NCBI GenBank assembly: GCA_037953625.1
Contig: CM075656.1
Location: forward strand, 87,935,001-87,999,000
DNA: 64,000 nt
From: Crotalaria pallida
Lineage: Eukaryota; Streptophyta; Magnoliopsida; Fabales; Fabaceae
Direction of reading: 5' to 3'
Notes under the pieces: model-generated
What the model saw: the letters and a program-made list of their open reading frames with translations, nothing else
Database searches by the model: none
What the model was told of the DNA's origin: nothing
In this document: positions 1 to 10,395 of the stretch, piece by piece
How positions within the stretch are numbered: position 1 is the stretch's first letter
Layout of the letters: each line of letters opens with the position of its first letter
Program-made: the position numbers and the translations under genes

Positions 1-2678
1 AATTTTTGATAAGAAAAATAGTAACCAAAATCAAACTTCAATTATTGTTCTATACACACTATCTTATGGCAACTTATCAGAATGCAAACCAAGTATGTAA
101 AAATTTATATATCATATACGTAAACATAAATTCAGTTTAGAAGAGATAGGAAACATTATTATTAGTAAGCATAACATATAGGATATGACTCTTTTGGGAC
201 TTTTCACAAACACTTGGTATACAAATCAAATAACATTATAAGAGAACGAAATATAAAAAAGCAAACCTAACACATATTTTATGTACCCAGAAGCTAAATT
301 CTCTGGTTTCATTTCCTCATCTCTTCCGCGAGCAAGAGAAGAGGATGGGATACAAAAAGCAAACTTTCTCTTCACTCATAAGAAAATCATATCATCACCA
401 TCTACATAAATTAAAAAATAATAATTTCGTCTGAAATCATGAATGAAAGAATGCGAAAGAGGGGTATAATTGAAAAAAGAAGAAGTTGGAGGGCAAGTGT
501 GAAACTGAAATCACAAATAGAGAATGCAACTTTACCTTATGTAGATAACAATTTGAGAGATTAGAATTTGGGAAAGTGTAAGAAGTGGAGAGCCTTCAGC
601 AAAATTTTGACTCTATTACATGTGAGAAAAGTAAGAGAAGCTTCATCAGAGTGTAAAACAGTGAAAGAGAGAAGCCTTACTGAAACTTAAAAGGCTTATC
701 AAAGAAGCTTGAAAAAAATAAGGCTTTTCGTAGAAGCTTGAGAGCGAGAAAGAGAGGCAAAGAGTGTAAAATGAAGGAATAGAGAGCGAGGGAAAGAGAG
801 ATAGAGAGAAAGCAAGGTTAGAAGGAAAAAAAAGAGGAAAGGAGGAGGGACACAGAAGAAGAGGACCGAGAATGAAAATGAGGAAGAAGAGACAGGGAGT
901 AGGCTTCCCTAGCAAGCTTTGGTAAACGAAGAGGCTTTCCTAGTCCCTTTTCTTTTTCTTTTTTTTTTGGTGGGTAGCTTTCCCTAGTCCATTTAATCAC
1001 CAGAGATAAGAAAATCTATCGTGGACGGCTGAGATGAAAGATGCAGTAATCTCTGTTTTAGGAGGGAAAATACATCATCAAATGAGGGAAAACAATAATA
1101 ATAATTGTAATTATCTTAACCTCTAATTGGATCAATAATTATTCAGTTTTTTTTTTTTTTTTTGAAAAGGCATTTATTTAGGATTCTAATGTTTGGGTGC
1201 GCGCGAGAAAGAACAACTAACGGTGGCTGAAGCAGCAAGGTAGCGAGTAGCGACAGTGACCAGCAAGCTGCACTGGCAGCCAATAAAACCAGGAACTAAC
1301 GATAAGAAGCTATGATGTTAACGAAGAAAAACAACCATGTAGTAGAAATCCAATTTAGATTTTTTTCAATTTAAGATTAGGAGTGAATATATTGAATTTT
1401 TTTAAAAGTTTGACCATAGTTTTGTTTTTTCCAATGACTGTATTTGTGAAAATTTATGAAATAGTTGAGGGACTAAAAGAAATTTTTGGTTAGTGATTTA
1501 CTAAGTTCAGGTCTGGCGGTCCATAATATTAATCTTATGTGAAATTCGTGGATGCTTTTTCCATCATGATATTTTTATTGGAAATCGAATACAAAGTTAC
1601 CAACACATATATTCCATCCCTAATTTCTAAGATTTCATAAGTAGGTTTTACATCAACCTAGTCAACCCATGTAGCTAGGGATCACAAATGGTTTATCGAA
1701 ACAGGACTTTTATTCGTGACGAGCATTTTTCGCGAAATCTTCACGAAAGTGAAACTCTGATGGCAGTTGTTAATTCAAGTGGATAAATTGCAATTAAATG
1801 CATGATGGTTACACTGATATTTTGCGCTTTGTAAGTTGTTTTACGAATTTTAATAACCAGTATTACTGTTCTCAAAATTTAATAATACCGAGGATTTTAT
1901 CAAATTTTAAATTTGCTTAGCAAGATTTTTTCATATAATCAAAATAGTCTTATCGAGTGAGTACAAGAAAAAAAAGAAAATTACAAGAGATTTTGAGATA
2001 TCAATAATACTCCACGTATAATATTCAACTGTGGTCTTGGTCTCCTGGATTAATGTATTAAGATTTTGACATATATTCATTTGTTATCGTCAACTAGATG
2101 GATCATTCTCAACTTCTTCAAGTCTTCAAAATGCAAATGGCTTTTCCAAATGATACCATACATACATACGACGAAGCAAATGTAAGTAGTGTAGCAGCCA
2201 CATTATTATAAATGCAACTGGTTTCACCAAATGATGCATGCGACATGCAATGCTGTGCGACCCTACATACAACGTAATGGCATGATGCGTGGGACTGACT
2301 GTACATGTGGCGAAGAAAAAATAGATAGAAACCGCGAACCTAGCTGATCACTGGTTTCTCCACCAATTTCCCTTTGTTATCATGGTTGACTTGGAAGTAT
2401 ATGCAGCAGAGCCTTGACAGCGAGTGGAATAGATGAAAGAGTTTTGGTTTTGGCTACACGCCTACACTGAATATTTGGTCCATTACTTTAATTATTTACT
2501 GTCAACTTATTCCCTCAGCTTTTTTTTATTATATTGTTTTCTCAAGATTATTTTCTTTTACATCGTTAATTCCAAATTTATTATTCATTGTACGTACAAT
2601 AATATGATATATATACATGTGATTTCTATTTTCAAAGTGAATCAATATAATAAGAACATATAAGATAAACAATCAGCG
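1..2678. other. AT-rich intergenic region, no gene supported
   Basis: No convincing gene is seen. A strongly purine-rich (GA) stretch on the + strand lies at about 540-905; the open frames it gives on the minus strand are low-complexity S/L/F-rich and not credible proteins. At 2130-2240 two similar segments of about 25 bp occur about 80 bp apart, with several CATGCA-type motifs nearby; they may be the remains of a small duplication. Homopolymer T runs are present near 1148-1163. Confidence 0.5.
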
Positions 2679-2687
2679 TAAACGAAA

Positions 2688-4834
2688 TTTTTTTTTTTTT
2701 TACAACAAACAAAACAATAGATTAAAAAAAGATAAAAAGGAACACAAGGGTACTCCCATCCCCCAATTCGATTACATTTGATTCAAACACTCTTAAAGGA
2801 TTTAACAATCAATTTCCGAATGTATAAATCACAGTCTCATTGTGTGCCTTGAATAAAGTCCAAAAATGAACATTTATTTGCTCCAGGACTTCCTGTAATC
2901 CAACATCTTTATTTTCAAACACTAATTTGTTCCTTGATTTCCATATGTTCCATAATATAACGAACCATAGATTAATTCACCAAGTTTTTGCCTTCTTTTT
3001 CAAATTTAACATCCTAGTATGTTGTAAGAAATTTGTTTTCCCTTCCTTATACAATATCAGGTTGAGCTTAAATTGTGCATAACATCGTTGCCAAATTGCA
3101 TACACTTTTGGACAGAGAAACAACATATGCTCTGTGTCTTCCTCTCATTCCACATCTTGGACAGATAAAGTTTCCGTCTTGGATTATTTTCCTTTTCTTC
3201 ATATCTTGATGCAACTCTGTTTTCCAAAGATCTCCACGCGAAGCATGCTAGGGTTGAAGGTACTGAATTTTTCCAAAACATTGAGGAGAAGTTTTCATCC
3301 ACATTATTAATTTCCTTCTGCAACAGTGCATAGGCGCTTTTCACAGTGTATTGACCATGTTTTTATGCTTCCACCTCCAATCGTCTTTAACACCTTGCTT
3401 TGGCTTTTTTGTTTCTAGTAACCTGCATAAATCTTCAAATTCTTGCATTCCCAATCATACAGATTTCTTCTCCAATTTAATTTCCAACCCCATTCCCCCT
3501 CAACCCACTCCCATATCTGATATTACAACATTTTTATATAATGACACTTGAAATAGTCTAGGGAATAAAAGTTTGAGATTTTCCTCCCCTAAGCAGACAT
3601 CCTCCCAAAACAACACATCTCTACCCTCCCCTAGTTCCAATTTTAACCCTCCCGCAAACCACATTCCTCTCTCATTCTCCCTCTCCACTCTTCCTAACCC
3701 TCTCCACCACCCTGACCCCTTGGAAAACATAACCACATCTCCTTCTACACATCCCTGCAAATTTTTTCTCCATATTTAGACCTTAACACCCTCACCCAGA
3801 GATACTCTTTTTCTTTAATTAATCTCCATTTCCATTTTCCAACCAGAGCAAAACTAAAAAATTCCATATCTCTTATTCCCAAACCTCCCTACAATTTTGG
3901 TTTGCAAACTGTATTCCACCTAATCCAGCACACCTTTTTACTCTCACCCTCCCCACCCCACAAGAAATGTCTTTGTAATTTCATAATATCAGCAACAACA
4001 CATTTAGGGGCAAAAAACATAGTAAAATAATACAAGGGAAGAGAGCATAATACCGATTTGAGCAAGGTAACACGTCCGCCAAATGAGAGCTGTTTCCTCT
4101 TTCAGGATGAGAGTTTGAGGCGCAGGGATTCAATAACAGGTCTCCATGAGGAAGCTTTAAAAGGACTTATTCCCAACGGAAGCCCCAAATATTTCAGAGG
4201 AAAGTCACCCGTTTTACAATTCATGTACTCCGCCATCACTTCCACTTCCTCGCTGTTAGCATTTATACCCACCAAACTGCTCTTATGATAATTCACCTTC
4301 AACCCCGACGCCATTTCAAAGCATCTTAAAACACTCTTGAAAGTTACAGTATTCTCCATAGAGAATTCTCCGATAAGTAATGTATCGTCAACATACTGCA
4401 AATGAGAAATCTGCAACTCTTGTCTCCCCACCTTAGAGCCTTTAAATAACCTTTTTTCAACCGCACTTCTCATAAGCCCACTCAATCCTTCTGCTACAAT
4501 CAGAAACAGAAATGGAGCTAAAGGATCTCCCTGTCGGATCCTTTCTGCATATTAAACTCCTTGGAAGGGCTCCCGTTTATCAGTACTGAAACCGCCCTGA
4601 TTTGAGACAACATTTAATCCAGTCCCTCCACTTCCTGTTAAAACCCAACCTTTCCAACATATACTGCAAGAAACCCCAATTCACTGAATCATGCGCTTTC
4701 TCAAAATCCACTTTGAGGATTTGACATGACTTTTTTGTTCTTCTTGCCTCTTCTATAATTTCTGATGCAATCACCACGCTATCGAGAATAGATCTTCCAC
4801 CCACAAAAGCATACTGCTCATCTGCAAGAAACCC
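2688..4834 (-). mobile_element. 5'-truncated non-LTR retrotransposon (LINE, L1-like) with 9-bp target duplications
   Basis: Read on the minus strand, this is the 3' half of a plant L1-type LINE. It starts inside the reverse-transcriptase domain, runs through the zinc-binding RT-associated domain and ends in a poly(A) tail, seen as T(14) at 2688-2701. The 9-mer TAAACGAAA lies immediately outside both ends, at 2679-2687 and 4835-4843. This fits a target-site duplication and fixes the boundaries. 5' truncation is usual for LINEs because reverse transcription starts at the 3' end. The coding frame is broken in several places, so the copy is dead. Confidence 0.88.
3057..4834 (-). pseudogene. LINE ORF2 fragment: reverse transcriptase to zf-RVT, frame-broken
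   Basis: The pieces run on the minus strand in this order. First is an RT segment near 4580-4834 with AFVGGRSILD and a DFEKAHDSVNW block, matching the conserved plant LINE motifs around RT finger and palm. Next, at 4102-4485, is a segment with the catalytic-type YVDD box followed by KVNYHKSSLVGIN and KYLGLPLG. Then comes a spacer with a VLFWEDVCLG block at 3500-3760. Last is a zf-RVT-like tail (FWKNSVPSTLACFAWR) at 3057-3344. Frames change between the pieces and stops intervene. No endonuclease or ORF1 is present. The boundaries of the pieces are approximate. Confidence 0.85.
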
Positions 4835-4843
4835 TAAACGAAA

Positions 4844-5180
4844 ATAAATATGAGAAACCAATAATACAAAAAAAATATGAGAGATCAATTTGATGATGAA
4901 AAAAATTATAGGACCAAATGAACACAGTTTAAGCAAGGAGTTTTTTTTTTAAACATAAAGCACATGTACAAGTATTAAACCAAACAATTTTCCATCAAAT
5001 TAACTTTTTACACTATTCTTAACATTTGTTATAACGCACACATTTAAAAAAAAACTTTATAAAAAGGGAACAAAGAAGTACAAACACAACATGAAATACA
5101 AATATGACACATAAAATATAATTATAAAATATTAGAGTAATTAAAATTAGGTTTTTTTTAGGATTGAGAATATATAAAAG
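4844..5180. other. AT-rich spacer
   Basis: Only AT-rich sequence between the LINE and a SINE-like copy; no gene or clear repeat is seen. Confidence 0.4.
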
Positions 5181-5184
5181 ATTT

Positions 5185-5366
5185 TTTGGTTTTTCAAGAT
5201 ATTCACTCGCGCAATTAGGTGACTAATCTTTCGCCATTGTCGAATCTTTTCGGGGGCTAATCTCCCAACGAGGCCTCTTACATTCGCAAGAGCCTGGATC
5301 GAACCCCCAATCACTTGCTTGAGTAACAACAGATTTTTTACCATTTGTACTAGCCTCCACTGGTCG
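5185..5366 (-). mobile_element. tRNA-derived SINE-like copy
   Basis: On the minus strand there is an A-box-like stretch (GGCTAGTACAAATGG) and, about 40 bp later, a B-box-like GGTTCGATCC (complement at 5295-5306). These are the spacing and content of an internal Pol III promoter as found in plant SINEs. An AT-rich tail follows near 5180. Short TATATTC-like sequences lie at both ends but are too simple to prove a target duplication. A (TA)n run sits at the head (about 5370-5388). The ends are approximate. Confidence 0.5.
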
Positions 5367-5499
5367 AATATATATATATATATATATTGATCAGCTAGTG
5401 GTAGAATATATAAAAGACTAAAAATAACATTTTTCATTGATATAATAATAATTAAGAGTTAATGGACTCAAGTTCTTAACAACTTGTTACTATTTGTTT

Positions 5500-5622
5500 T
5501 TGCATTCGAAGACTAATCTTTTCCGAGACGTAAAGATCATCAAAGTGAGTTTTGTCTCTAATAAAACATTTTTCATACCCGACCACAACAAAGATCGAAT
5601 CTCTGACATCATTCTTTAAAAA
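5500..5622 (-). repeat. Dispersed SINE-like repeat, copy 1
   Basis: The reverse complement of this segment aligns along its length with 9870-9997 (+). They share a GTCAGAGATTCGATCTTT block, a middle containing TTAGAGACAAAA, and GATGATCTTTACGTCTCGG. The ATTCGATC block resembles a degenerate Pol III B box, so a SINE is the likely class, but no poly(A) tail or target duplication was found. The two copies flank the glucanase gene in opposite orientation. Confidence 0.5.
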
Positions 5623-6800
5623 TTCAATTATTTATAAACTATGCTGAGCCTTGATCTCTTATTTTTAATCCTTAAATTAAATCCTTAAAATTATTAGGTG
5701 TGTCTATGAGAGATATGTATCCGTAATGAACACAGCAATGAGTGTCCTCTACCGTGGAAATGAGAGTCGCCGGTGCCCGGTTACAAAAATATCCAATTGC
5801 ATTATATTGTTGCTAGCTGCACCGTAATCCTAGTTGATGAGTTACTATCATTGATATTTAACTACTTTCCATTCAAGTTGAATGCATATGTCCATGGAAA
5901 TTAAGGAGGGATCGTCACCCTTTTTTTCAGCGAAAAAATCAAACTCTATAATTCATGGTACGCATTGCGTTTCTGCAAGTGCATGTATTTACATAGATCT
6001 GACTATTCTAAGTTTCTAACTATACCGCTAATTAAAGACCGTAATTTATAGTATAATATTTTTCTGACAATTTTATTTTTATTTTATTTATGAAATTTTA
6101 TATCAATTTTTAATGGTAATTAATTATTTATTTTGACAAATATAGTGTCCTTTCCAAAAAAACCCATGAAATATTCATATTTATGATATTACTAACAAGT
6201 GTCAACTCAGATTCAAACTCTAATAATAACACTTTCTTTCATTTTCCCATAAAAAAAATATTTGCCTATAAATAATAAACTTATACTATATAAAAAAAAC
6301 TAATTATTATTTTTTTATCTATTAAACATATCATTTTCTCATATAAAAACATACATTTTAATATTTACTTATTCGTATACATATGATGTATAGTTTTTTT
6401 TTTTTTTGTAAATATGATATATAGTTTTTAAAAAACTCAAAATGTAATTATTTCTCATGCACACCTACTTCACGCACAAATGAACCCAATAATAGATCAG
6501 AGAAAAGTATACAAGACAAAAAATATAAAAAGACTCACACGAAATTGAACCGATGAGAGAAAAAAAATATAATATATATGAACCGATGATGAGAGAAAAA
6601 GCAAAGGTGAACCGTGAGAAACACCCTGATGTACGGCGGCTGAACAATAAGATAAGCATTAATTTTATTTTAATTCAAATGAGAGAAAAATATAAGCATA
6701 ACTTACGTTATTAGATTGGTATACGCAGACTATTTGGACACTATACACTTAGTTTTTCATTAATCATTAATAATTCAATTTTCTTGTAAGGTATATATGA
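5623..6800. other. AT-rich intergenic region upstream of the glucanase gene
   Basis: No gene or well-defined repeat is recognised. The sequence is AT-rich with several homopolymer runs, for example T(13) near 6395. A short GC-richer patch lies near 5755-5785. Confidence 0.4.
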
Positions 6801-6801
6801 C

Positions 6802-6833
6802 CACGTGCAACTGAGCTGTGTACATCTATATAA
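6802..6833 (+). promoter_or_regulatory. Putative core promoter of the glucanase gene (G-box and TATA box)
   Basis: A CACGTG G-box lies at 6802-6807 and TATATAA at 6827-6833. The TATA box sits about 70 bp before the start codon at 6903, which leaves room for a 5' leader of about 40 bp. Both motifs are seen directly; their use is inferred. Confidence 0.55.
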
Positions 6834-6902
6834 GGGGAACGCAAGGGCTACACCTTATGCAGTCTATAGTATTGTGATTATTTACAATTTAATTTGCTCA
6901 TC

Positions 6903-8821
6903 ATGCCTTCTTTCTCTGCAAGAACTCATAAGTTCTCATTGGCTGCTCAACTGCTTGTGTTGGGCATACTGACATTAAACCTTCGCATGGCAGGTCAGTG
7001 ACATGCATGTACAGATAGATTAATCAGTTAAATTTATCAATATGCTTTAATTATAATTTATATAAGTAATGTTACTTCACTTACTTGTATATTGTTCGTA
7101 CATCTAACCTTGAATCTACTTTTTCAGAAAAGCTAAGAAAATAGAGATAGAGACATAAAATCTTCATCCTTATTTATTTTCGTCTTTTTCTTTTTCAGAA
7201 AATGTATGTATTAAAGTTAGGTGTACAAATCAAATATTTCTCTAATTTTGTTATTGCTACCATGCTAATGGAGATCTGAAAAATGTGTTAGTTGGACTCA
7301 TAACAAAACTAAAGCAAGGGTGCTTCTAATGTGCATTAATTGAAAATTAGAGTATTATAGAGCTCTTAAATTTAACTTTCAAAAAACAAAATTTTAGAAG
7401 ATTTTATTCTTTATCAAGAAATATTTGGCAAACATTTAAAATTTGAAAATTTTATTCCCTAATCAATACTTTTAGAATGATGAAAATAAGCTTTTTTAAT
7501 TTTTTTTCAATAAGAACTTTTTTAACTTATTAAATCACAATAATATCATTTGCACAATTACGATATAATCAACCAAATTATTTTTATCTTTTATTTACTT
7601 TTCATCTTTTATCTTTGTATGCATCAATCCATTTTGAGGGGAAAAAAATAAGATAAATATAAGTATCATCGGTGGTTATAAAGATACTATTTTTCATCAA
7701 ATAAACACTAAAGTTGACTATTTACCCAAGCAAGTCAACGATTAATTCAAAAATTGATCACATTAATTTAAATGTATTTTTGGCTAGCAGGTGCTCAAAT
7801 AGGTGTATGTTATGGCATGATGGGTAACAATCTACCACCAGCAAACGAAGTGATAGGTCTTTACAAATCAAACAACATCCAGAGAATGAGACTCTATGAT
7901 CCCAATCAAGCTGCTTTAGAAGCACTTAGATACTCTGGCATTGAACTCATGCTAGGTGTGCCTAACTCCGATCTTCAAAGCCTAGCCACCAACAATGATA
8001 ATGCACGTCAATGGGTGCAAAGAAACGTGTTGAACTTTTGGCCTAGTGTGAAAATCAAGTATATTGCAGTTGGCAATGAAGTGAGTCCATTTAATGGTGG
8101 AACCTCATGGCTAGCTCAATATGTTCTGCCTGCGGTCCAAAACATATACCAAGCTATAAGAGCACAAGGTCTTCATGACCAAATCAAAGTTTCAACTGCT
8201 ATTGACATGACCCTACTAGGAAACTCATACCCTCCATCACAAGGTTCCTTTAGGGGAGATGTAAGGTCATACATAGATCCAATCATAGGGTACTTGTTAT
8301 ATGCAAGTGCACCTTTGTTAGTGAATGTGTACCCTTACTTTAGCTATGCTGGTAACCCACGTGACATATCTCTTGCTTATGCTCTTTTTTATTCCGATAG
8401 ATTTGTGGTAAGAGATGGCCAATATTCTTATCAAAACCTTTTTGATGCTATGTTGGATTCGGTGCATGCGGCTATTGATAACACTAAGATTGGTTATGTG
8501 GAGGTTGTTGTGTCAGAGAGTGGTTGGCCTTCTGATGGAGGATTTGGAGCTTCGTATGATGCTGCAAGGATTTACTTAGATAATTTGATTTTTCATGTTA
8601 AAGGAGGCACTCCAAGAAGACCATGGAAGGCTACGGAGGTTTATTTGTTTGCAATGTTTGATGAGAATCAGAAGAATCCAGAGCTAGAGAAACATTTTGG
8701 GCTCTTCTCTCCCAACAAACAGAAGAAGTACCCATTTGGGTTTGGTGGAGAAAGGATCAATGAAATTGTTGATGCTAATGATCTTAATGCAACAGTAGTT
8801 CCTCTTAAGAGTGATATTTAA
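6903..8821 (+). CDS. Glucan endo-1,3-beta-glucosidase (GH17, vacuolar/basic class I-like)
   Basis: Exons 6903-6993 and 7791-8821 join to 1122 nt, 373 residues. The intron is 6994-7790 (gt...ag) and interrupts a Gly codon just after the signal peptide, a usual place in plant GH17 genes. The enzyme hydrolyses internal beta-1,3-glucosidic bonds in callose or fungal wall glucan and is a typical defence (PR-2) or wall-remodelling protein. Residues 1-31 form a hydrophobic signal peptide, and the mature chain probably starts near AQIGVCYG. Seen motifs: VGNEV with the likely acid/base Glu127, VSESGWPS with the likely nucleophile Glu273, and LFAMFDENQK near the C-terminus. After GFGGE a tail of about 20 residues with an NAT glycosylation site resembles the vacuolar-sorting propeptide of class I isoforms. 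The frame is intact and full length. The upstream G-box suggests stress or hormone regulation, which is inference. Confidence 0.95.
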
Positions 8822-8941
8822 GGTTGGGGTTGAAAAAGTCCTCAAGGTCTTTGTGATATATACTATGAACAAAATAAGAGAGAAAATCTCATGTTAATTA
8901 GTTTTTATATATCCGTGATTTTTATAAAAAAAAAGGATTTT

Positions 8942-9101
8942 CTTAACCTCAGCCCTTAGGGCTGAGGATAAGCACCTTAATCTAGACTTGTTTTCTTGAA
9001 AAAATAAAAATATAAAGTTTTATCTCTCCTAAATACACTATTTTCTATAAAACTTAACTATTTTTGGACTCTTATCCTCAGCCCTAAGGGCTGAGGTTAA
9101 G
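8942..9101. mobile_element. MITE with 31-bp perfect terminal inverted repeats
   Basis: The 31-bp sequence at 8942-8972 is repeated exactly in inverse at 9071-9101, around an AT-rich core of about 100 bp. Each end is itself a near-palindrome (CCTCAGCCCTTAGGGCTGAGG is one base over a 20-mer; its core CAGCCCTTAGGGCTG is self-complementary), so each arm can fold alone as well as with its partner. A diverged relative sits in an intron of the BRWD gene at 34090-34237. The superfamily is not certain. The copy lies about 120 bp after the glucanase stop codon, possibly in its 3' UTR. Confidence 0.8.
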
Positions 9102-9869
9102 CAAACCCTAAAAAAAATGCTAAATGATAATGATTTTATATGGGGTCAAAATCGTCTTTTAATTTGTTGTGAGAGAAATATAATAATATGGGAGTCTTGT
9201 TCAAGTGAATACTATACAAATCCTGCATGTGAATATATTCTTATTAGATCAATGTAAATTGTTTTAAAGAGAATGTTTTGAAATTGTTTCAAAATATTCA
9301 CAAATTTTACATATGAATTTAATCTTACATATGCATAAAAATTGACAATTTTGAAAATGTTTTACTTCGATCCTTTTAAAGCCTAGTTTGAATATTCATA
9401 ATAATGTCATCCTTAATATGAAAATAATGACCGATATTCTCAATGAGAATGTGAACTAATCCTAGTGAGTGAATGATCCTAAAACCATTTTATAGAAATT
9501 AAAGCACAAAACTAAGTCAATTTTATGTTTTGGGAACGGGACTTTATTTCCCGGTCTCTCTTAGGGAACGATCACATGATTGTGCCTTTGCCAAGGCCGA
9601 TCCATTGGGTCTAGGCCAATTGAGGCTCGAAACGGTCACGTGCCGCGGAGCAAATGTTACTTCCTTCCTTGCCACTTCAATCAATTCAATCACATGATAG
9701 GCCATTTCCGTCGCCTGATTTAGTAATTTACCGAAATTGCAAACAAAGTGCATTTCAGAATTTAATGTGAATTGTTATGTTAAAAGAAGTTATTTTACAC
9801 TTTTTTTATTTCTTATTAAATCCCATTCAAACATTATCGATAAGGTCCAACATAATCGATAGATGGTTG
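9102..9869. other. Intergenic region with a GC-richer unrecognised segment
   Basis: Most is AT-rich and empty. 9535-9755 stands out as more GC-rich. It is open on the minus strand for 69 codons (9544-9753), with a stretch beginning MAYHVIELIEVARKE that looks protein-like but that I do not recognise. It could be a fragment of a coding exon, a retroelement piece or chance. No splice or promoter signals support a gene. Confidence 0.35.
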
Positions 9870-9997
9870 AGTTTCTTAAGCATGACGTCAGAGATTCGAT
9901 CTTTATTGTGGGGTACGGTTGAAAAAGATTTTGTTGTTAGAGACAAAATCCATTTCGATGATCTTTACGTCTCGGAGAAAATTAGTTTTTCGACTAT
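9870..9997 (+). repeat. Dispersed SINE-like repeat, copy 2
   Basis: Plus-strand partner of 5500-5622 (see that entry for the shared blocks). This copy has a slightly longer head (ATGGTTGAGTTTCTTAAG) and ends in a T-rich stretch. The B-box-like GATTCGATC is at about 9892-9900. Confidence 0.5.
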
Positions 9998-10269
9998 CCA
10001 TTGAATGATACTCTTGATGCACAAAAAAAATGAACTGTATATTTCGATTAAGGAAAATTTGTATTCATGAAAATTTGTTATCTACTTATTTGCATTGTAT
10101 AAGATCAAATAAACATTCTCAAGAAAAAAAATTGAAATCAAAATAAATTATATAATATAAAAAGAGGATACCTGCAATTCAAAAAATGCTGAGGTGTCGC
10201 TTCCATAGCTTTTTCGCAAATTTTTGTTTTTTAAATGAATTAAAAATATTAAAAAAAAATATTTTTTTT

Positions 10270-10395
10270 ATTTACATTGGGAGGTCTGGGACTAGAACCC
10301 ATGACCTGGGGGAGGGGAACCCATGACCTGGGGGAGGGGAAATACTAAGTGTCCCTGCAGCCACCAACTGGGCTGTCTTACGCGGACAAATATAA
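10270..10395 (-). repeat. tRNA/SINE-like fragment carrying a 22-bp tandem duplication
   Basis: On the minus strand an A-box-like AGCCCAGTTGGTGGCTGCAG precedes a B-box-like GGGTTCTAGTCCC, as in tRNA-derived SINEs. Within it a 22-bp unit (AACCCATGACCTGGGG...) occurs twice without change at 10296-10317 and 10318-10339. The duplication falls between the two boxes and lengthens their spacing. No tail or target duplication was found. Confidence 0.45.

Noticed and set aside
646..1000. Minus-strand open frames of 60-89 codons
   Set aside because: Low-complexity translations of a GA-rich tract; no conserved motif or gene signals.
5147..5437. 96-codon minus-strand ORF
   Set aside because: Reads through a SINE-like sequence and a (TA)n run; not protein-like.
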